NCBI GenBank assembly: GCA_012837835.1
Contig: DUQK01000017.1
Span: 1 to 45,364 of the forward strand
Source of the DNA: Christensenellaceae bacterium
Lineage (GTDB): Bacteria; Bacillota; Clostridia; Christensenellales; Aristaeellaceae
Direction of reading: 5' to 3'
Length of the DNA: 45,364 nucleotides
In this document: piece by piece, positions 24,547 to 33,667 of the stretch
Numbering within the stretch: the first letter of the stretch is position 1
How the letters are laid out: each line of letters begins with the position of its first letter
Notes under the pieces: model-generated
What the model saw: the letters and a program-made list of their open reading frames with translations, nothing else
Database searches by the model: none
What the model was told of the DNA's origin: nothing
Position numbers and translations under genes: made by a program

Positions 24547-27500
24547 TTGACCTTAGCTGATATAAAACAAAAAGCGGGCAACAAAGAATGGAATTACGGT
24601 AAACGCCTGTACGCTCAAGGCAGGGTGCGCAGGCTTAGGTCTTCAAGGCTCAGAGCCGAATATCTAATAGATGACGGTATGGAACATACCGTGGTAATAA
24701 TTGTAAGCGGTATCATAATGACGGACGGTGAAAAACACTTCAACCGCTACACTGTTGCTGCGCTTATAGAAGCCAGCAGGGACGGCACGCTTCGCGCAAT
24801 GCTATTTAGAAACCGCAGCATATCCTCTGATGATTTGTTTGATGCAACAACCCTCCCACTTCCTCAGGCAGACAATTTAAAGCTAGAAATAACCATAAGT
24901 GTAGATAATCCCTTGTCAATAGGTCTTAGAGCAGGCGAAGACAAGCTATATGTAGTTAAAAATATTGCGGAATTTATTACCAATGTTAAGGAAAGAAAAC
25001 CGCTAAAATTCGGCAGGCATTTCACTTATGACCCGAAAATTGCGGATTTTTCCCAAAAACATAAAGATTTTTTGCGCCAGCTATACCTATATTATGTTTC
25101 CCGTAAGGAGGGTCAAAACCCGCTCACAGGAAATCAGCTGCGCTTTATGCCGATGCCGGATGTACTTGCTTCGCTTATATTTGAAAGGCTTGAAGATATT
25201 CCCTTTATATGTAGCCTTTCAGGTGAAACGCAAAAGCAAATAGACTCAGCTCCCTTGCCCGCAATGTTCAATGTGTCAGGCGGCGATAGGGGTATATCCA
25301 TAATAGCTCATGTGCCGGAGGATTTGCACCTACTAACAGAAGACGGCAGATATGTATTTTTTGAGGGTAAGGTGCATAAGCTAAGCGAGATGGAACTCCC
25401 CCTTATGCGTACGCTAAGCAAGCACCTAAGCGGCAGCAGGGCTATTTTCATATTCACAAAGGATAAGGTGCAGCGTGTTATGGGAGAGCTTCTCCCCTCC
25501 CTCATGCAAAGCTGCATAGTTAACTTAGATAAACGCTTTGAGAAAAAAATCAAACGCCTTCCCCTGCACACTAAAATATATTTGGATAGGGAAAAGGCGC
25601 ATATAATCGCAAAGCTTATATTTAGGTATGGCGATATAGAGATAGACCCTTTCCTAATACACGATGGCGCGCCTATGTTTCTACTAAGGGATGCTGCTGG
25701 CGAAAAAGCCGTTATGGATACACTTGCAAATGCGGGCTTTAAGGTAAGAAAAGGCTACGCTTTCCTAGAAGATTCAGACGACATTTGGTATTTCCTAACA
25801 GAAGGCATTACAGCCTTAAGCGATAAGGCGGAGCTTTATTTAAGCAACGATTTTAAAAAGCTCAGCGTTAAAAAACCCAACTTTACCGCTAGGCTGCGTA
25901 CCGAAAGACAAGGTCTAAGCCTTGAAATGCTTGACGATGATGAGCCTATAGACGAACTTATTCCCCTGCTTGAAGCGATACGCCTGCGCCGCGACTACTT
26001 CCGCTTTACGGACGGTTCTATGCTTTCGCTAGAGGGTACCCAAGAGTGGCAGGAGCTTGCCGAAGCCTACCTTGAAGCGGGAGAACTAAGGCAAGACGAA
26101 AGGCATGTACGCCCTTACCGCGCTGCGTATTTTAATGCGCTCATAAAAGAAAAAAACCTGCCTGTTACAACCGATAACGAAACTCTAAGCCATGTAGCCG
26201 TTAGAACTGAGGAGAGCGAGCCGCCTATAAAGGACCTATACGCCTTCCAAAAAAGAGGCTTTGAGTGGCTTATATCCCTTTGGCGCTTACAGATGGGCGG
26301 CATATTGGCGGACGAAATGGGCCTTGGCAAAACCCTGCAAACACTTGCCGCTATAAGCTATATTAAGGATAATGAAAGTAAACTTCCAAGCATAGTTATA
26401 GCTCCCACATCGCTTATATATAACTGGCAATCAGAAGCGCAGCGTTTTACGCCGGATTTAAAATTAGCAGTACTAAGCGGCAGCCGCAAGCAGAGGGAAG
26501 AGATTTTGTCCTTCATATTAGAAAACCCTCCGGATTTAATTATTACCAGTTACCCCATAATCCGCAGAGATATATCTAAGATTAAAAAAACGGAATTTTC
26601 TTATATAGTGCTTGATGAAGCGCAATATATTAAAGACCCTTCAAGCATAACCGCCCGCAGCGTAAAGCAGCTAAGTGGCAGGTGTAATATTGCGCTTTCC
26701 GGTACGCCTATGGAAAATAATGTGGGCGAGCTATGGTCGCTGTTTGACTTTGCTCTTCCCGGCTATCTGCCCCCCTACCGCGAATTTCTGCGTAGGTTTG
26801 ATGAGGGTAAAAACGCCCCCGATTTACGCAAGCGTATACGCCCTTTCCTTATGAGAAGGCTAAAGAGAGATGTAATGGCGGAACTGCCCGCTAAAACCGA
26901 GCGCAGCTATTTCGCAGGCATGGAGCCCCAGCAGGCTAAGCTATATAAGGCCGTGCTCCTTCAAAAGCATGAGAGCATAAAGGAGCTTTATGATAGCAAA
27001 AACCTTAGGAAAAACAGCGGCGCTGTGCTTGCCGCAATAACAGAGCTTAGACAAATTTGTTGCCACCCCCGCCTTGTGCTGCCTACATTCCAAGGGGAAA
27101 GCGGCAAGCTTAATTTACTGCTTGAAATACTGCCCCATATGCTTGAAAATGGGCATAAGATACTGCTTTTCAGCCAGTTTACAAGTATGCTTAATATTAT
27201 TAAAAAACATACGGATGCCCTCGGCATAGAAAGCATGTACCTAGACGGACAAACCCCATCTAAGGATAGGCTGGCTATGGCGGATAGCTTCAACAATGGC
27301 GATTGCCCGCTATTTCTTATATCCCTAAGAGCAGGCGGAACAGGTCTTAACCTAACAGGGGCTGACACCGTAATAAACTATGACCCTTGGTGGAACCCCA
27401 CAACAGAGGACCAAGCAATAGACAGAGCCCACCGAGTAGGGCAGGATAAAAATGTACAGGTTATACGCCTTATAACTAAAAACTCCATAGAAGAAAAAGT

Positions 27501-27609
27501 AGTAGCGCTGGGTGAACATAAAAGGAAGCTTTTCGATAAGCTCGTAACCCCCGGCGAAGTTATGCCCTCAAAACTAAGCGATAAGGATATTATGGCACTC
27601 TTTGATTAG
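24547..27609 (+). CDS. SNF2-family DNA-dependent ATPase with a degenerate SWIM region
   Basis: A 1020-residue helicase-like DNA translocase of the bacterial SNF2 (RapA/HepA-related) group. The C-terminal 450 residues hold the motor: ADEMGLGKT (motif I, about 588-596), DEAQ (motif II, about 689-692), SGTPMENNVGELWSL (motif III), FSQFTSM, GGTGLNLTGADTVI and QAIDRAHRVGQ (motif VI). The middle (about 130-530) is the SNF2-associated region. The N-terminus resembles a SWIM domain in its GRVRRLR and YTVAALIE parts but lacks the CxC and CxH zinc ligands. The start is TTG at 24547 after AAGGAGGA. The role is unknown; transcription or recombination remodelling is inferred. Confidence 0.88.
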   Translation: MTLADIKQKAGNKEWNYGKRLYAQGRVRRLRSSRLRAEYLIDDGMEHTVVIIVSGIIMTDGEKHFNRYTVAALIEASRDGTLRAMLFRNRSISSDDLFDATTLPLPQADNLKLEITISVDNPLSIGLRAGEDKLYVVKNIAEFITNVKERKPLKFGRHFTYDPKIADFSQKHKDFLRQLYLYYVSRKEGQNPLTGNQLRFMPMPDVLASLIFERLEDIPFICSLSGETQKQIDSAPLPAMFNVSGGDRGISIIAHVPEDLHLLTEDGRYVFFEGKVHKLSEMELPLMRTLSKHLSGSRAIFIFTKDKVQRVMGELLPSLMQSCIVNLDKRFEKKIKRLPLHTKIYLDREKAHIIAKLIFRYGDIEIDPFLIHDGAPMFLLRDAAGEKAVMDTLANAGFKVRKGYAFLEDSDDIWYFLTEGITALSDKAELYLSNDFKKLSVKKPNFTARLRTERQGLSLEMLDDDEPIDELIPLLEAIRLRRDYFRFTDGSMLSLEGTQEWQELAEAYLEAGELRQDERHVRPYRAAYFNALIKEKNLPVTTDNETLSHVAVRTEESEPPIKDLYAFQKRGFEWLISLWRLQMGGILADEMGLGKTLQTLAAISYIKDNESKLPSIVIAPTSLIYNWQSEAQRFTPDLKLAVLSGSRKQREEILSFILENPPDLIITSYPIIRRDISKIKKTEFSYIVLDEAQYIKDPSSITARSVKQLSGRCNIALSGTPMENNVGELWSLFDFALPGYLPPYREFLRRFDEGKNAPDLRKRIRPFLMRRLKRDVMAELPAKTERSYFAGMEPQQAKLYKAVLLQKHESIKELYDSKNLRKNSGAVLAAITELRQICCHPRLVLPTFQGESGKLNLLLEILPHMLENGHKILLFSQFTSMLNIIKKHTDALGIESMYLDGQTPSKDRLAMADSFNNGDCPLFLISLRAGGTGLNLTGADTVINYDPWWNPTTEDQAIDRAHRVGQDKNVQVIRLITKNSIEEKVVALGEHKRKLFDKLVTPGEVMPSKLSDKDIMALFD

Positions 27610-27632
27610 CTTGAACTATGCCCCTATTTTAA

Positions 27633-27661
27633 TTGACCTTAAAATGAAAAACTGATATAAT
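27633..27661 (+). promoter_or_regulatory. Promoter of degV2-recO-asparaginase
   Basis: TTGACC (27633-27638) and TATAAT (27656-27661) are separated by 17 bases, with an extended -10 TG at 27653. This is one of the strongest promoters in the window. Confidence 0.8.
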
Positions 27662-27687
27662 TTTTTTATAATATTAGGGGGGATAAT

Positions 27688-28566
27688 ATGTCTAAGCCTT
27701 ATTGGATAGTGGCTGATGTATCCTGCGATTTGCCGCTATATTATATAGAAAAACAAGAGCGTTTTAGGGTTATGCCTATGCCCTACCAAAAAGACGGCGA
27801 GGAATTTATATATAAGCCCGGCGATGAAAAGGATATCGCTGCCTATTACGATAGCATAAAGCGTGGCGCATTATACACTACCACGCAGATAAACGCTGCC
27901 GAATACTATAGCTGCTTTAAAGAGATAACAGATAAGGGCGATGGGCTTATAGCGCTGCCGCTTTCAAGCGGTATATCAGGCTCTGTAAACTCCGCGCTCA
28001 TGGCAAGGGAAAGAATACTTAAGGAAAACCCCGAAGCCGAAGTTTTTGTTATAGATTCTAAATGCGCTTCCCTTGGCACAGGCATATTATTGCACCATCT
28101 TTTATTAAAAAGAGAAAGCGGAGCAGATATACAAGAAGTTGCCAATAACGCAAGGGAAACCATACCTAAGGTACTGCATTGGTTTACAGTTTCCGACCTT
28201 AAACACCTATATCGCGGGGGAAGAGTTACAAGAAGCAGCGCATTTTTAGGCTCTATGCTGCGTATAAAACCTATACTGCATGTAAATGATGAAGGCAGGC
28301 TTATACCCTTTGACAAAGTACAGGGTAGAAAGAAATCCATAAGGGAACTTGCAAACAAAATAGAAGAAAACATATACCCAAAAAGCAATCAGCCTATATT
28401 CATAAGCCATTTTGGCTGTGAGGAGGACGCCCTTCTTCTTAAAAGCTATCTGCAAAAGAGCTTACCCAGTATTACCGAATACCTTATAGCGCCGCAAAGC
28501 CGCATAATAGGCGCACATTCGGGGCCGGATTGTATTGCAGTGTTCTGCCTTGGCTTAAAGCGCTAG
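27688..28566 (+). CDS. DegV family fatty-acid-binding protein, second copy
   Basis: Also 292 residues and DegV-like, but clearly different from the copy at 21165. The first motif reads ADVSCDLP in place of TDSxxDLP. Ligand-binding stretches are YTTTQINAAEYY and SSGISGSVNS, with RGGRVTRSSAFLGSML and DKVQGRKKS in the C-terminal half. Two DegV/FakB proteins with different pockets commonly serve different fatty acids in Bacillota. The start follows AGGGGGG. recO begins one base after its stop, so the pair is co-translated. Confidence 0.9.
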   Translation: MSKPYWIVADVSCDLPLYYIEKQERFRVMPMPYQKDGEEFIYKPGDEKDIAAYYDSIKRGALYTTTQINAAEYYSCFKEITDKGDGLIALPLSSGISGSVNSALMARERILKENPEAEVFVIDSKCASLGTGILLHHLLLKRESGADIQEVANNARETIPKVLHWFTVSDLKHLYRGGRVTRSSAFLGSMLRIKPILHVNDEGRLIPFDKVQGRKKSIRELANKIEENIYPKSNQPIFISHFGCEEDALLLKSYLQKSLPSITEYLIAPQSRIIGAHSGPDCIAVFCLGLKR

Positions 28567-28567
28567 T

Positions 28568-29284
28568 ATGCCCTACGGCACTAAAAAAGCTCTTGTACTT
28601 AGGCGCAGCAATTATAGAGAGAATGACCGCATTATAAGCCTGCTTACGCCGGACATTGGCAAAGTTGACGCACTTGCAAGGGGCGCAAGGAAACTTAAAA
28701 GCCCTCTACTTGCGGCGACAGAACCTGCAGTGCTTGGAGAATTTGTGCTGTACAAGGGAAAAGGGCATACCATAGTAACTGCGTTCAGCCTTGAGGATAA
28801 TTTCTTCCCCTTAAGAAAAGATATAGAGCGCTTCAGCCATGCTGCGCTTATGCTTTCCGCCTGTGATGCAGTAGCAAGGGAAAATGAAGAAGCAAGGCAT
28901 TTGTTTATACTAGCCGTAAGGTCGCTATCAAGGCTTAGCTACAGCAACATGTCGGCAGACCTTATTAGCAGCGCATTTCTTTTGCATTTTTCAACAATAG
29001 AAGGCTTTAAGCCAAGGCTAAACCATTGCAGCCTGTGTGAAAAACCCTTTGAGCCAAAAGATTCCGCACTGCTTGACCCACTAAGCGGCGGACTTATATG
29101 TAAAACATGCTCAATAGGCAAAAAAGCGCCTTACATTTCGCCTGAGCAGGCTATGTGGTTAAGGCAGGTATTAGTAGACGGTGTAGATGAAGTAAAGCCT
29201 ATTTTAGACCCGCCCATAACTGCGCTTATTAACTATGTGCAGGTATTCATAGATAAAAAATTGCCTAGTATAATACGCTTATAG
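28568..29284 (+). CDS. recO: DNA repair protein RecO
   Basis: A 238-residue mediator that anneals DNA and loads RecA together with RecR. The N-terminal OB domain shows KALVLRRSNYRENDRIISLL and the typical GARKLKSPLLA. A helical domain follows, then a C4 zinc motif (CSLC at about 157-160 and CKTC near 178). The length is normal. Its usual neighbours era and glyS are absent; it is sandwiched between degV2 and an asparaginase gene, 24 bases before the latter. Confidence 0.93.
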   Translation: MPYGTKKALVLRRSNYRENDRIISLLTPDIGKVDALARGARKLKSPLLAATEPAVLGEFVLYKGKGHTIVTAFSLEDNFFPLRKDIERFSHAALMLSACDAVARENEEARHLFILAVRSLSRLSYSNMSADLISSAFLLHFSTIEGFKPRLNHCSLCEKPFEPKDSALLDPLSGGLICKTCSIGKKAPYISPEQAMWLRQVLVDGVDEVKPILDPPITALINYVQVFIDKKLPSIIRL

Positions 29285-29308
29285 CTTTATATAAATTTGG
29301 AGGTTATT

Positions 29309-30298
29309 ATGCGAAGTAAGATTGCGCTTCTTGCAACGGGTGGCACTATAGCTAGTATGCATTCTAAGGACGGGCTTATACCCGCGCTTAGAGCTGAAGA
29401 GATATTAAGGTTTATGCCGCAGCTACTTGAACTGTATGATATCAGCAGTATAGATGTTTTCTCGCTAGATTCAAGCAATATACAGCCTGAGGAATGGATA
29501 ACGCTCGCCGCAAAAGCAAAAGAAGTATCACAAAGTGTAGACGGCATAGTTATAACCCACGGCACAGATACCATGGCTTACACCGCTTCCGCTTTAAGCT
29601 TTATGTTACAAGGGCTTAATATACCCGTTGTGTTTACAGGCTCTCAGCTGCCTCTTAACTTCCCCTATTCAGACGCTCCCCTTAACCTTGAGGAGGCTTT
29701 CTCAGCCGCCGTAAATGCCGCCGCGGGCGTATATATAGTGTTCCACAATAAAATAATATTCGGCACAAGGGCTGTTAAAATGCGTACGCTGTCATTTGAC
29801 GCTTTTGATTCTATAAACGCCCCGCCAGTAGGCTACTTTGATGCTGAGGGCATACATTTAAGTGAATTCCCCCCTTCTCCCACGCTTTCGCTGCCAAAAG
29901 ACACTATGCTAAATATAAACAGTAAGGTATTTCTGCTAAAACTTATGCCGGGTACGGATATAGAAATATTCAACCATATTAAAAACGCAGGCTATAAGGG
30001 CTTGGTGCTTGAAGCCTTTGGGCTTGGGGGACTACACTATATAAGGCGTAACCTTATAGACGCGCTAAAAGATTTATCCGACAGCGGAATAATAACGCTT
30101 GTTACTACACAGTGCATATACGAAAAATCCGATTTTTCCGTATACGAAGTAGGACATGGTATATTAAACAGCAAAAACATATACGGCGCACACGATATGA
30201 CCACAGAAGCTGCAGTAACAAAACTTATGTGGATACTCGGCGATAAGGAAAAGAGGCTGCCGTACATCAACCTCTCCCTAAGCCATGAAATGATATAA
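29309..30298 (+). CDS. L-asparaginase, cytoplasmic type
   Basis: A 329-residue amidohydrolase converting L-asparagine to aspartate and ammonia. The first catalytic threonine is in ATGGTIAS (Thr13) and the second in THGTDTMAY (83-91). The substrate-binding SQLPLNFPYSDAP and VLEAFGLGG are present. No signal peptide is seen. The frame opens at 29297 with TTG, but GGAGG falls inside that extension, so the ATG at 29309 is the start. Convergent with corA, with only 14 bases between the stops. Confidence 0.92.
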   Translation: MRSKIALLATGGTIASMHSKDGLIPALRAEEILRFMPQLLELYDISSIDVFSLDSSNIQPEEWITLAAKAKEVSQSVDGIVITHGTDTMAYTASALSFMLQGLNIPVVFTGSQLPLNFPYSDAPLNLEEAFSAAVNAAAGVYIVFHNKIIFGTRAVKMRTLSFDAFDSINAPPVGYFDAEGIHLSEFPPSPTLSLPKDTMLNINSKVFLLKLMPGTDIEIFNHIKNAGYKGLVLEAFGLGGLHYIRRNLIDALKDLSDSGIITLVTTQCIYEKSDFSVYEVGHGILNSKNIYGAHDMTTEAAVTKLMWILGDKEKRLPYINLSLSHEMI

Positions 30299-30312
30299 AG
30301 TTATAAAGAATA

Positions 30313-31257
30313 TTACTTAAATATTTTCAGCTTGCTGAAAAGAACCGCTACCAGCACGCTTAAAACTATGGATATACAAACTACAATTAAAAAACCGTTG
30401 GGATGCTGTGAAAACGGCATACCCTGCAAATTTAAGTTCATACCGTATGCACCGAAAACAATATTAGGCACGCTCATAATAAGCGTAACTATTGCAAGCA
30501 TCTTCATTACAACGTTTAAGTTGTTGGATATTACCGAAGCGTAAGCATCCATAAGCCCGCTTAGTATACCGCTGTAAATGTTCGCCATCTCTATAGCCTG
30601 TTCGTTTTCTACTATTACATCTTCAAGCAGGTCGGAATCTTCAGGATATTTGCGTATTATGTCGGAGCGGAAAAGCTTTTTCATTACCGCTTCGTTTGAG
30701 CGAAGTGCGGTGGTAAAATAAAGCAAGCTTTTTTCAAGGCGCAGCATTTCAATAAGCTCTGCATTTCTGGTTGATTTGCGCAGCTTATGTTCAACCTGCT
30801 CACTCTTTTTGTCTATAACATGCAGGTAGTTTAGGAATAATGCGTCCATTCGGTACATTATCTGCAATATAAACCTTGAGCGCATCTGCGTGCGGAAGGA
30901 GCGCATCATGCCTTCTTTAAAGGGACGCAGTATAGGCGTTTCCTCAGAACATACGGTAATAACCGCATCATCTACAAGTATTATAGAAAGCGGGATTGTG
31001 GTATATAACTCTGTATGGTCCTCATCTTCCAAGGTAGGTATGTTCACCAATATCATGGTGTAGTTATCGTCCGACTCTATACGTGAGCGTTCATCAAGGT
31101 CAAGAGCGTATTTTATAACATCGCTATCCAGCTGATAGCGTCTGGCTATCTTCTGTATTTCAGTATCCTCGGGGGCTACCATGTTAATCCAGCAGCCGTC
31201 CGCCACCAAATCTATCCTAGACAGCTTTATACCATCAGAAATAAATAATTCAAGCAT
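30313..31257 (-). CDS. corA: CorA family divalent-cation transporter
   Basis: A 314-residue pentameric channel-type transporter for Mg2+ or Co2+. The large cytoplasmic N-terminal domain (about 1-250) is followed by two membrane segments flanking the selectivity motif YGMN in FGAYGMNLNLQGMP, and a short basic C-terminus KLKIFK. AAGGAGGAGG precedes the ATG. It has its own promoter and a structured 125-base leader. The motif is that of Mg2+ channels, but metal choice cannot be proven from sequence. Confidence 0.92.
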   Translation of the reverse strand: MLELFISDGIKLSRIDLVADGCWINMVAPEDTEIQKIARRYQLDSDVIKYALDLDERSRIESDDNYTMILVNIPTLEDEDHTELYTTIPLSIILVDDAVITVCSEETPILRPFKEGMMRSFRTQMRSRFILQIMYRMDALFLNYLHVIDKKSEQVEHKLRKSTRNAELIEMLRLEKSLLYFTTALRSNEAVMKKLFRSDIIRKYPEDSDLLEDVIVENEQAIEMANIYSGILSGLMDAYASVISNNLNVVMKMLAIVTLIMSVPNIVFGAYGMNLNLQGMPFSQHPNGFLIVVCISIVLSVLVAVLFSKLKIFK

Positions 31258-31382
31258 ATGAACCTCCTCCTTTACATTGCGTCAAGGCTGTGGAGCCTTG
31301 CGGCAAATGAATAACTACTGTTGCACAACTTAGGCCGTGGCTCCGGGTCCACTATATCTCACTTCCTTTCGCTCGGATTGCC
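31258..31382 (-). promoter_or_regulatory. Structured leader of corA, possible riboregulator
   Basis: The predicted 125-base leader holds a 7-bp hairpin, CAAGGCT/AGCCTTG with a 4-base loop (31283-31300), and an upstream GTGG/CCAC hairpin (31337-31352). The base of the upstream hairpin, GGCTCC at 31339-31344 on the plus strand, is complementary to GGAGCC at 31292-31297 inside the first. The two folds are mutually exclusive, which is the logic of a switch. I do not recognise the M-box, yybP-ykoY or NiCo consensus in it. Confidence 0.4.
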
Positions 31383-31388
31383 ATATAT

Positions 31389-31417
31389 TTTATACATTTA
31401 CGGATAATAATTGTCAA
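31389..31417 (-). promoter_or_regulatory. Promoter of corA
   Basis: On the minus strand TTGACA (31412-31417) and TATAAA (31389-31394) are separated by 17 bases. It begins immediately after the stop of the YdcF-like gene. Confidence 0.8.
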
Positions 31418-31421
31418 TAGT

Positions 31422-32030
31422 TTACAAAAATTTATACAGGAAATACTTACCCCAAGCAAGCGCCTCTCGCGCATGATTTTTAAGCCAAAACTCAGACTTT
31501 ATGGGGCTAGGTATGCCTTCTATATATTTGACCCCTGCATCTTCGGCAAGCCTTATTGCACGGGGCAGATGATAGTCGCTAGTAACTATAGCAATTTTTG
31601 TACCCTCAGGCAGCATTGCTATTGCGTTATCTATGCTTTCCCTAGTGTTGCGGCTCTTATCATCAACCAGTATATGCTCTTTATTAACGCCCTGCGCTAT
31701 AAACCATTTTTGCATGGTATGCGCTTCTGGCTCAGGCTCTTTATTACCCTGCGCTCCGCATACTATAAGTGTACGTGGTTTTTGCCTGTATGCTTCTAAC
31801 GCCTTTTGAAGGCGAAGCTCAAGCTGCACACTAGGGGTTCCGTCCTCCTTAACCTGCGCGCCAAGCACTATTATAGCTTCCGCCTCACCCTTTGGAGCGG
31901 GGAGAGTAAGCTCTAAAAACAACTGGTATGCAAACATAGCAATAAATGCCAAGAAAAATAGCAGTAAAAGCCAAGAAAATAGTTTGAATAAAATTCGTTT
32001 CGGGCTAAAAAAGCTCCTTCTGCGCGCCAT
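31422..32030 (-). CDS. YdcF/SanA-like DUF218 membrane protein
   Basis: A 202-residue protein with one N-terminal membrane segment (about 13-38) after a basic stretch, and a DUF218 domain: AIIVLGAQVKEDGTPS, ELRLQKALEAY, VCGAQG, SRNTRESIDNA and VTSDYHLPRA. The family affects envelope barrier functions and polysaccharide metabolism, but the reaction is unknown. It lies 10 bases downstream of radC and ends the pyrH transcript before the corA promoter. Confidence 0.85.
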   Translation of the reverse strand: MARRRSFFSPKRILFKLFSWLLLLFFLAFIAMFAYQLFLELTLPAPKGEAEAIIVLGAQVKEDGTPSVQLELRLQKALEAYRQKPRTLIVCGAQGNKEPEPEAHTMQKWFIAQGVNKEHILVDDKSRNTRESIDNAIAMLPEGTKIAIVTSDYHLPRAIRLAEDAGVKYIEGIPSPIKSEFWLKNHAREALAWGKYFLYKFL

Positions 32031-32040
32031 AGCGACCTCC

Positions 32041-32715
32041 CTAAAGTAAATTGTTTTCCCTAAAGCTGAAAGCCTTAGTGCCTGCTATTATAACATGATC
32101 CAGCAGTGTTATTCCAAGCTCTATGCAGAGCGAGTTAATTTTGTCTGTTAGTTCTATATCCGCTTTTGAAGGCTGTGCATCGCCCTGCGGGTGGTTATGG
32201 GCTATAAGCGCAGCAGCAGAACCCGACCTTAGTAAAAAGCTTATAACCCGTCTTATAGATACCATTGCAAGTCCCTCATCGCCCGAGGCAACCCTCTCTG
32301 TTGATATAACACAGGATTTAGCATCTAATGATACCACTTCAAAATGCTCATATGTTTCGCCTATCAGAAGGCTTCGTGCAAATGATTTATAAGAACTGAT
32401 ATCTGTAAGCACTGTCTTTTCGCTGCCCTTGCTGAGTAAATATTTACGCATTGTAGGCAGCATAAGTGAAATGAGCGTTGCTGCCTGTTCGCCTATGCCT
32501 TCAACCTTTATAAGCTCTGCATACTTAGCTTCAAATACCCCGTGCAGCGAACCAAAACGCCTAATAAGCGCATGGGCTATTGGATTTGTATCGCGCCTTG
32601 GTATTGCAAAAGTCAGCAGCAGCTCAAGTACCTCATGCGGAGCGAAGCCCTCTAAGCCCGCCTTTATAAAGCGCTGTCTTAGCCTTGCCCTATGCCCTTT
32701 ATGCATATCAGCCAT
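32041..32715 (-). CDS. radC: RadC/YsxA-like JAB-domain protein
   Basis: A 224-residue protein with an N-terminal helix-hairpin-helix region (IKVEGIGEQAATLISL) and a C-terminal JAB/MPN metalloprotease-like domain. The metal motif is complete: AHNHPQGDAQPSKAD (HxHPxG, Ser, Asp), then DHVIIAG. Despite the name, a role in DNA repair is not established. The ATG at 32715 follows AAAGGAGG and overlaps the dus stop by 8 bases. Confidence 0.9.
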   Translation of the reverse strand: MADMHKGHRARLRQRFIKAGLEGFAPHEVLELLLTFAIPRRDTNPIAHALIRRFGSLHGVFEAKYAELIKVEGIGEQAATLISLMLPTMRKYLLSKGSEKTVLTDISSYKSFARSLLIGETYEHFEVVSLDAKSCVISTERVASGDEGLAMVSIRRVISFLLRSGSAAALIAHNHPQGDAQPSKADIELTDKINSLCIELGITLLDHVIIAGTKAFSFRENNLL

Positions 32716-33667
32716 AGGTTTCCTCCTTTTGAGAATGATGTGCGAAGGAATATAACAGCTCCTCCACTTGGGCGAGGTTTGGCAGGGTATTAAGCTTACG
32801 CCTCACTTCCGCCGCGCCCCTTATACCCTTTATGTACCAGCTGAAATGCTTACGCATTTCAAGCACAGCTCTATCTTCGCCCTTCCAATCTGAAAGCATA
32901 TTTGCATGTCGCATAGCTATATCAACTATCTCTTTAACATTTGGCGGGTCATACACTTCACCTATCGCTTGTGCCTTTATTTGCTCAAATATCCAAGGTC
33001 TGCCAAGCGCTCCTCTGCCTATCATTACGCCGTCAAAGGGGCATATTTTAATAAGCTTAAAATAATCTTCGGGCGAAAAAACATCCCCATTTGCAATTAC
33101 AGGTATATTTAAGCTTTTTTTCACCTCTGCCATAGCGTACCAATCAGCCTTACCGCTGAACTGCTGCACTCTTGTCCTCCCATGTATAACAACTTCATCC
33201 GCCCCTTCGCTCTCAAGCATTTTAGCAAATGAAGGAGCTATATTGCTGTCCCAGCCAAGTCTTATTTTTACGCTTATAGGAAGATTCACGCTTTTTCTAA
33301 CGCTGCGTATAATTTCAGCAGCTAAAGATGGGTTTTTCATAAGAGCTACGCCGCTTCCACCGCCCGACACCTTATGCGCAGGGCAGCCCATATTTATGCT
33401 TATGCCTTGAAACTTGCCCATATCCTTCAAGAGTTTTGAGGCATCAGCCAAAAGATGCGCATCTTTCCCGAAAACTTGGGCATAAAGCTCCCCTTCTTCT
33501 TGAAATTTATCTGTTAGAAGGCGATATGCAGTGCTGTTTTTAGGTGCAGACAAATAGCCCTGCGCGCTTATCATCTCTGTAGTAGCTCTATCGGCAGAGT
33601 TTTCAAAACAAATAAGCCTGTAAACGGCATCGCTTATACCTGCAAGCGGGGCAAGCTGTAAATTCAT
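32708..33667 (-). CDS. tRNA-dihydrouridine synthase
   Basis: A 319-residue flavin-dependent enzyme that reduces uridines of the tRNA D-loop. FMN-barrel motifs include LAPLAGISDAVYR at the N-terminus, NMGCPAHKVSGGGSGVALMK with the catalytic Cys, RLGWDS, VVIHGRTRVQQFSGKADW and PVIANGDVFSPED, then GVMIGRGALGRPWIF. The DusB-type C-terminal helical domain is present but short. The gene overlaps both neighbours (4 and 8 bases), so it is part of a tight run after pyrH. Confidence 0.93.
   Translation of the reverse strand: MNLQLAPLAGISDAVYRLICFENSADRATTEMISAQGYLSAPKNSTAYRLLTDKFQEEGELYAQVFGKDAHLLADASKLLKDMGKFQGISINMGCPAHKVSGGGSGVALMKNPSLAAEIIRSVRKSVNLPISVKIRLGWDSNIAPSFAKMLESEGADEVVIHGRTRVQQFSGKADWYAMAEVKKSLNIPVIANGDVFSPEDYFKLIKICPFDGVMIGRGALGRPWIFEQIKAQAIGEVYDPPNVKEIVDIAMRHANMLSDWKGEDRAVLEMRKHFSWYIKGIRGAAEVRRKLNTLPNLAQVEELLYSFAHHSQKEETYG

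Noticed and set aside
31258-31382. M-box magnesium riboswitch before corA
   Set aside because: The leader lacks the GTGAGGCTCC and GCTGCTGCCC type core elements that I know from M-box RNAs. It stays an unassigned structured leader.
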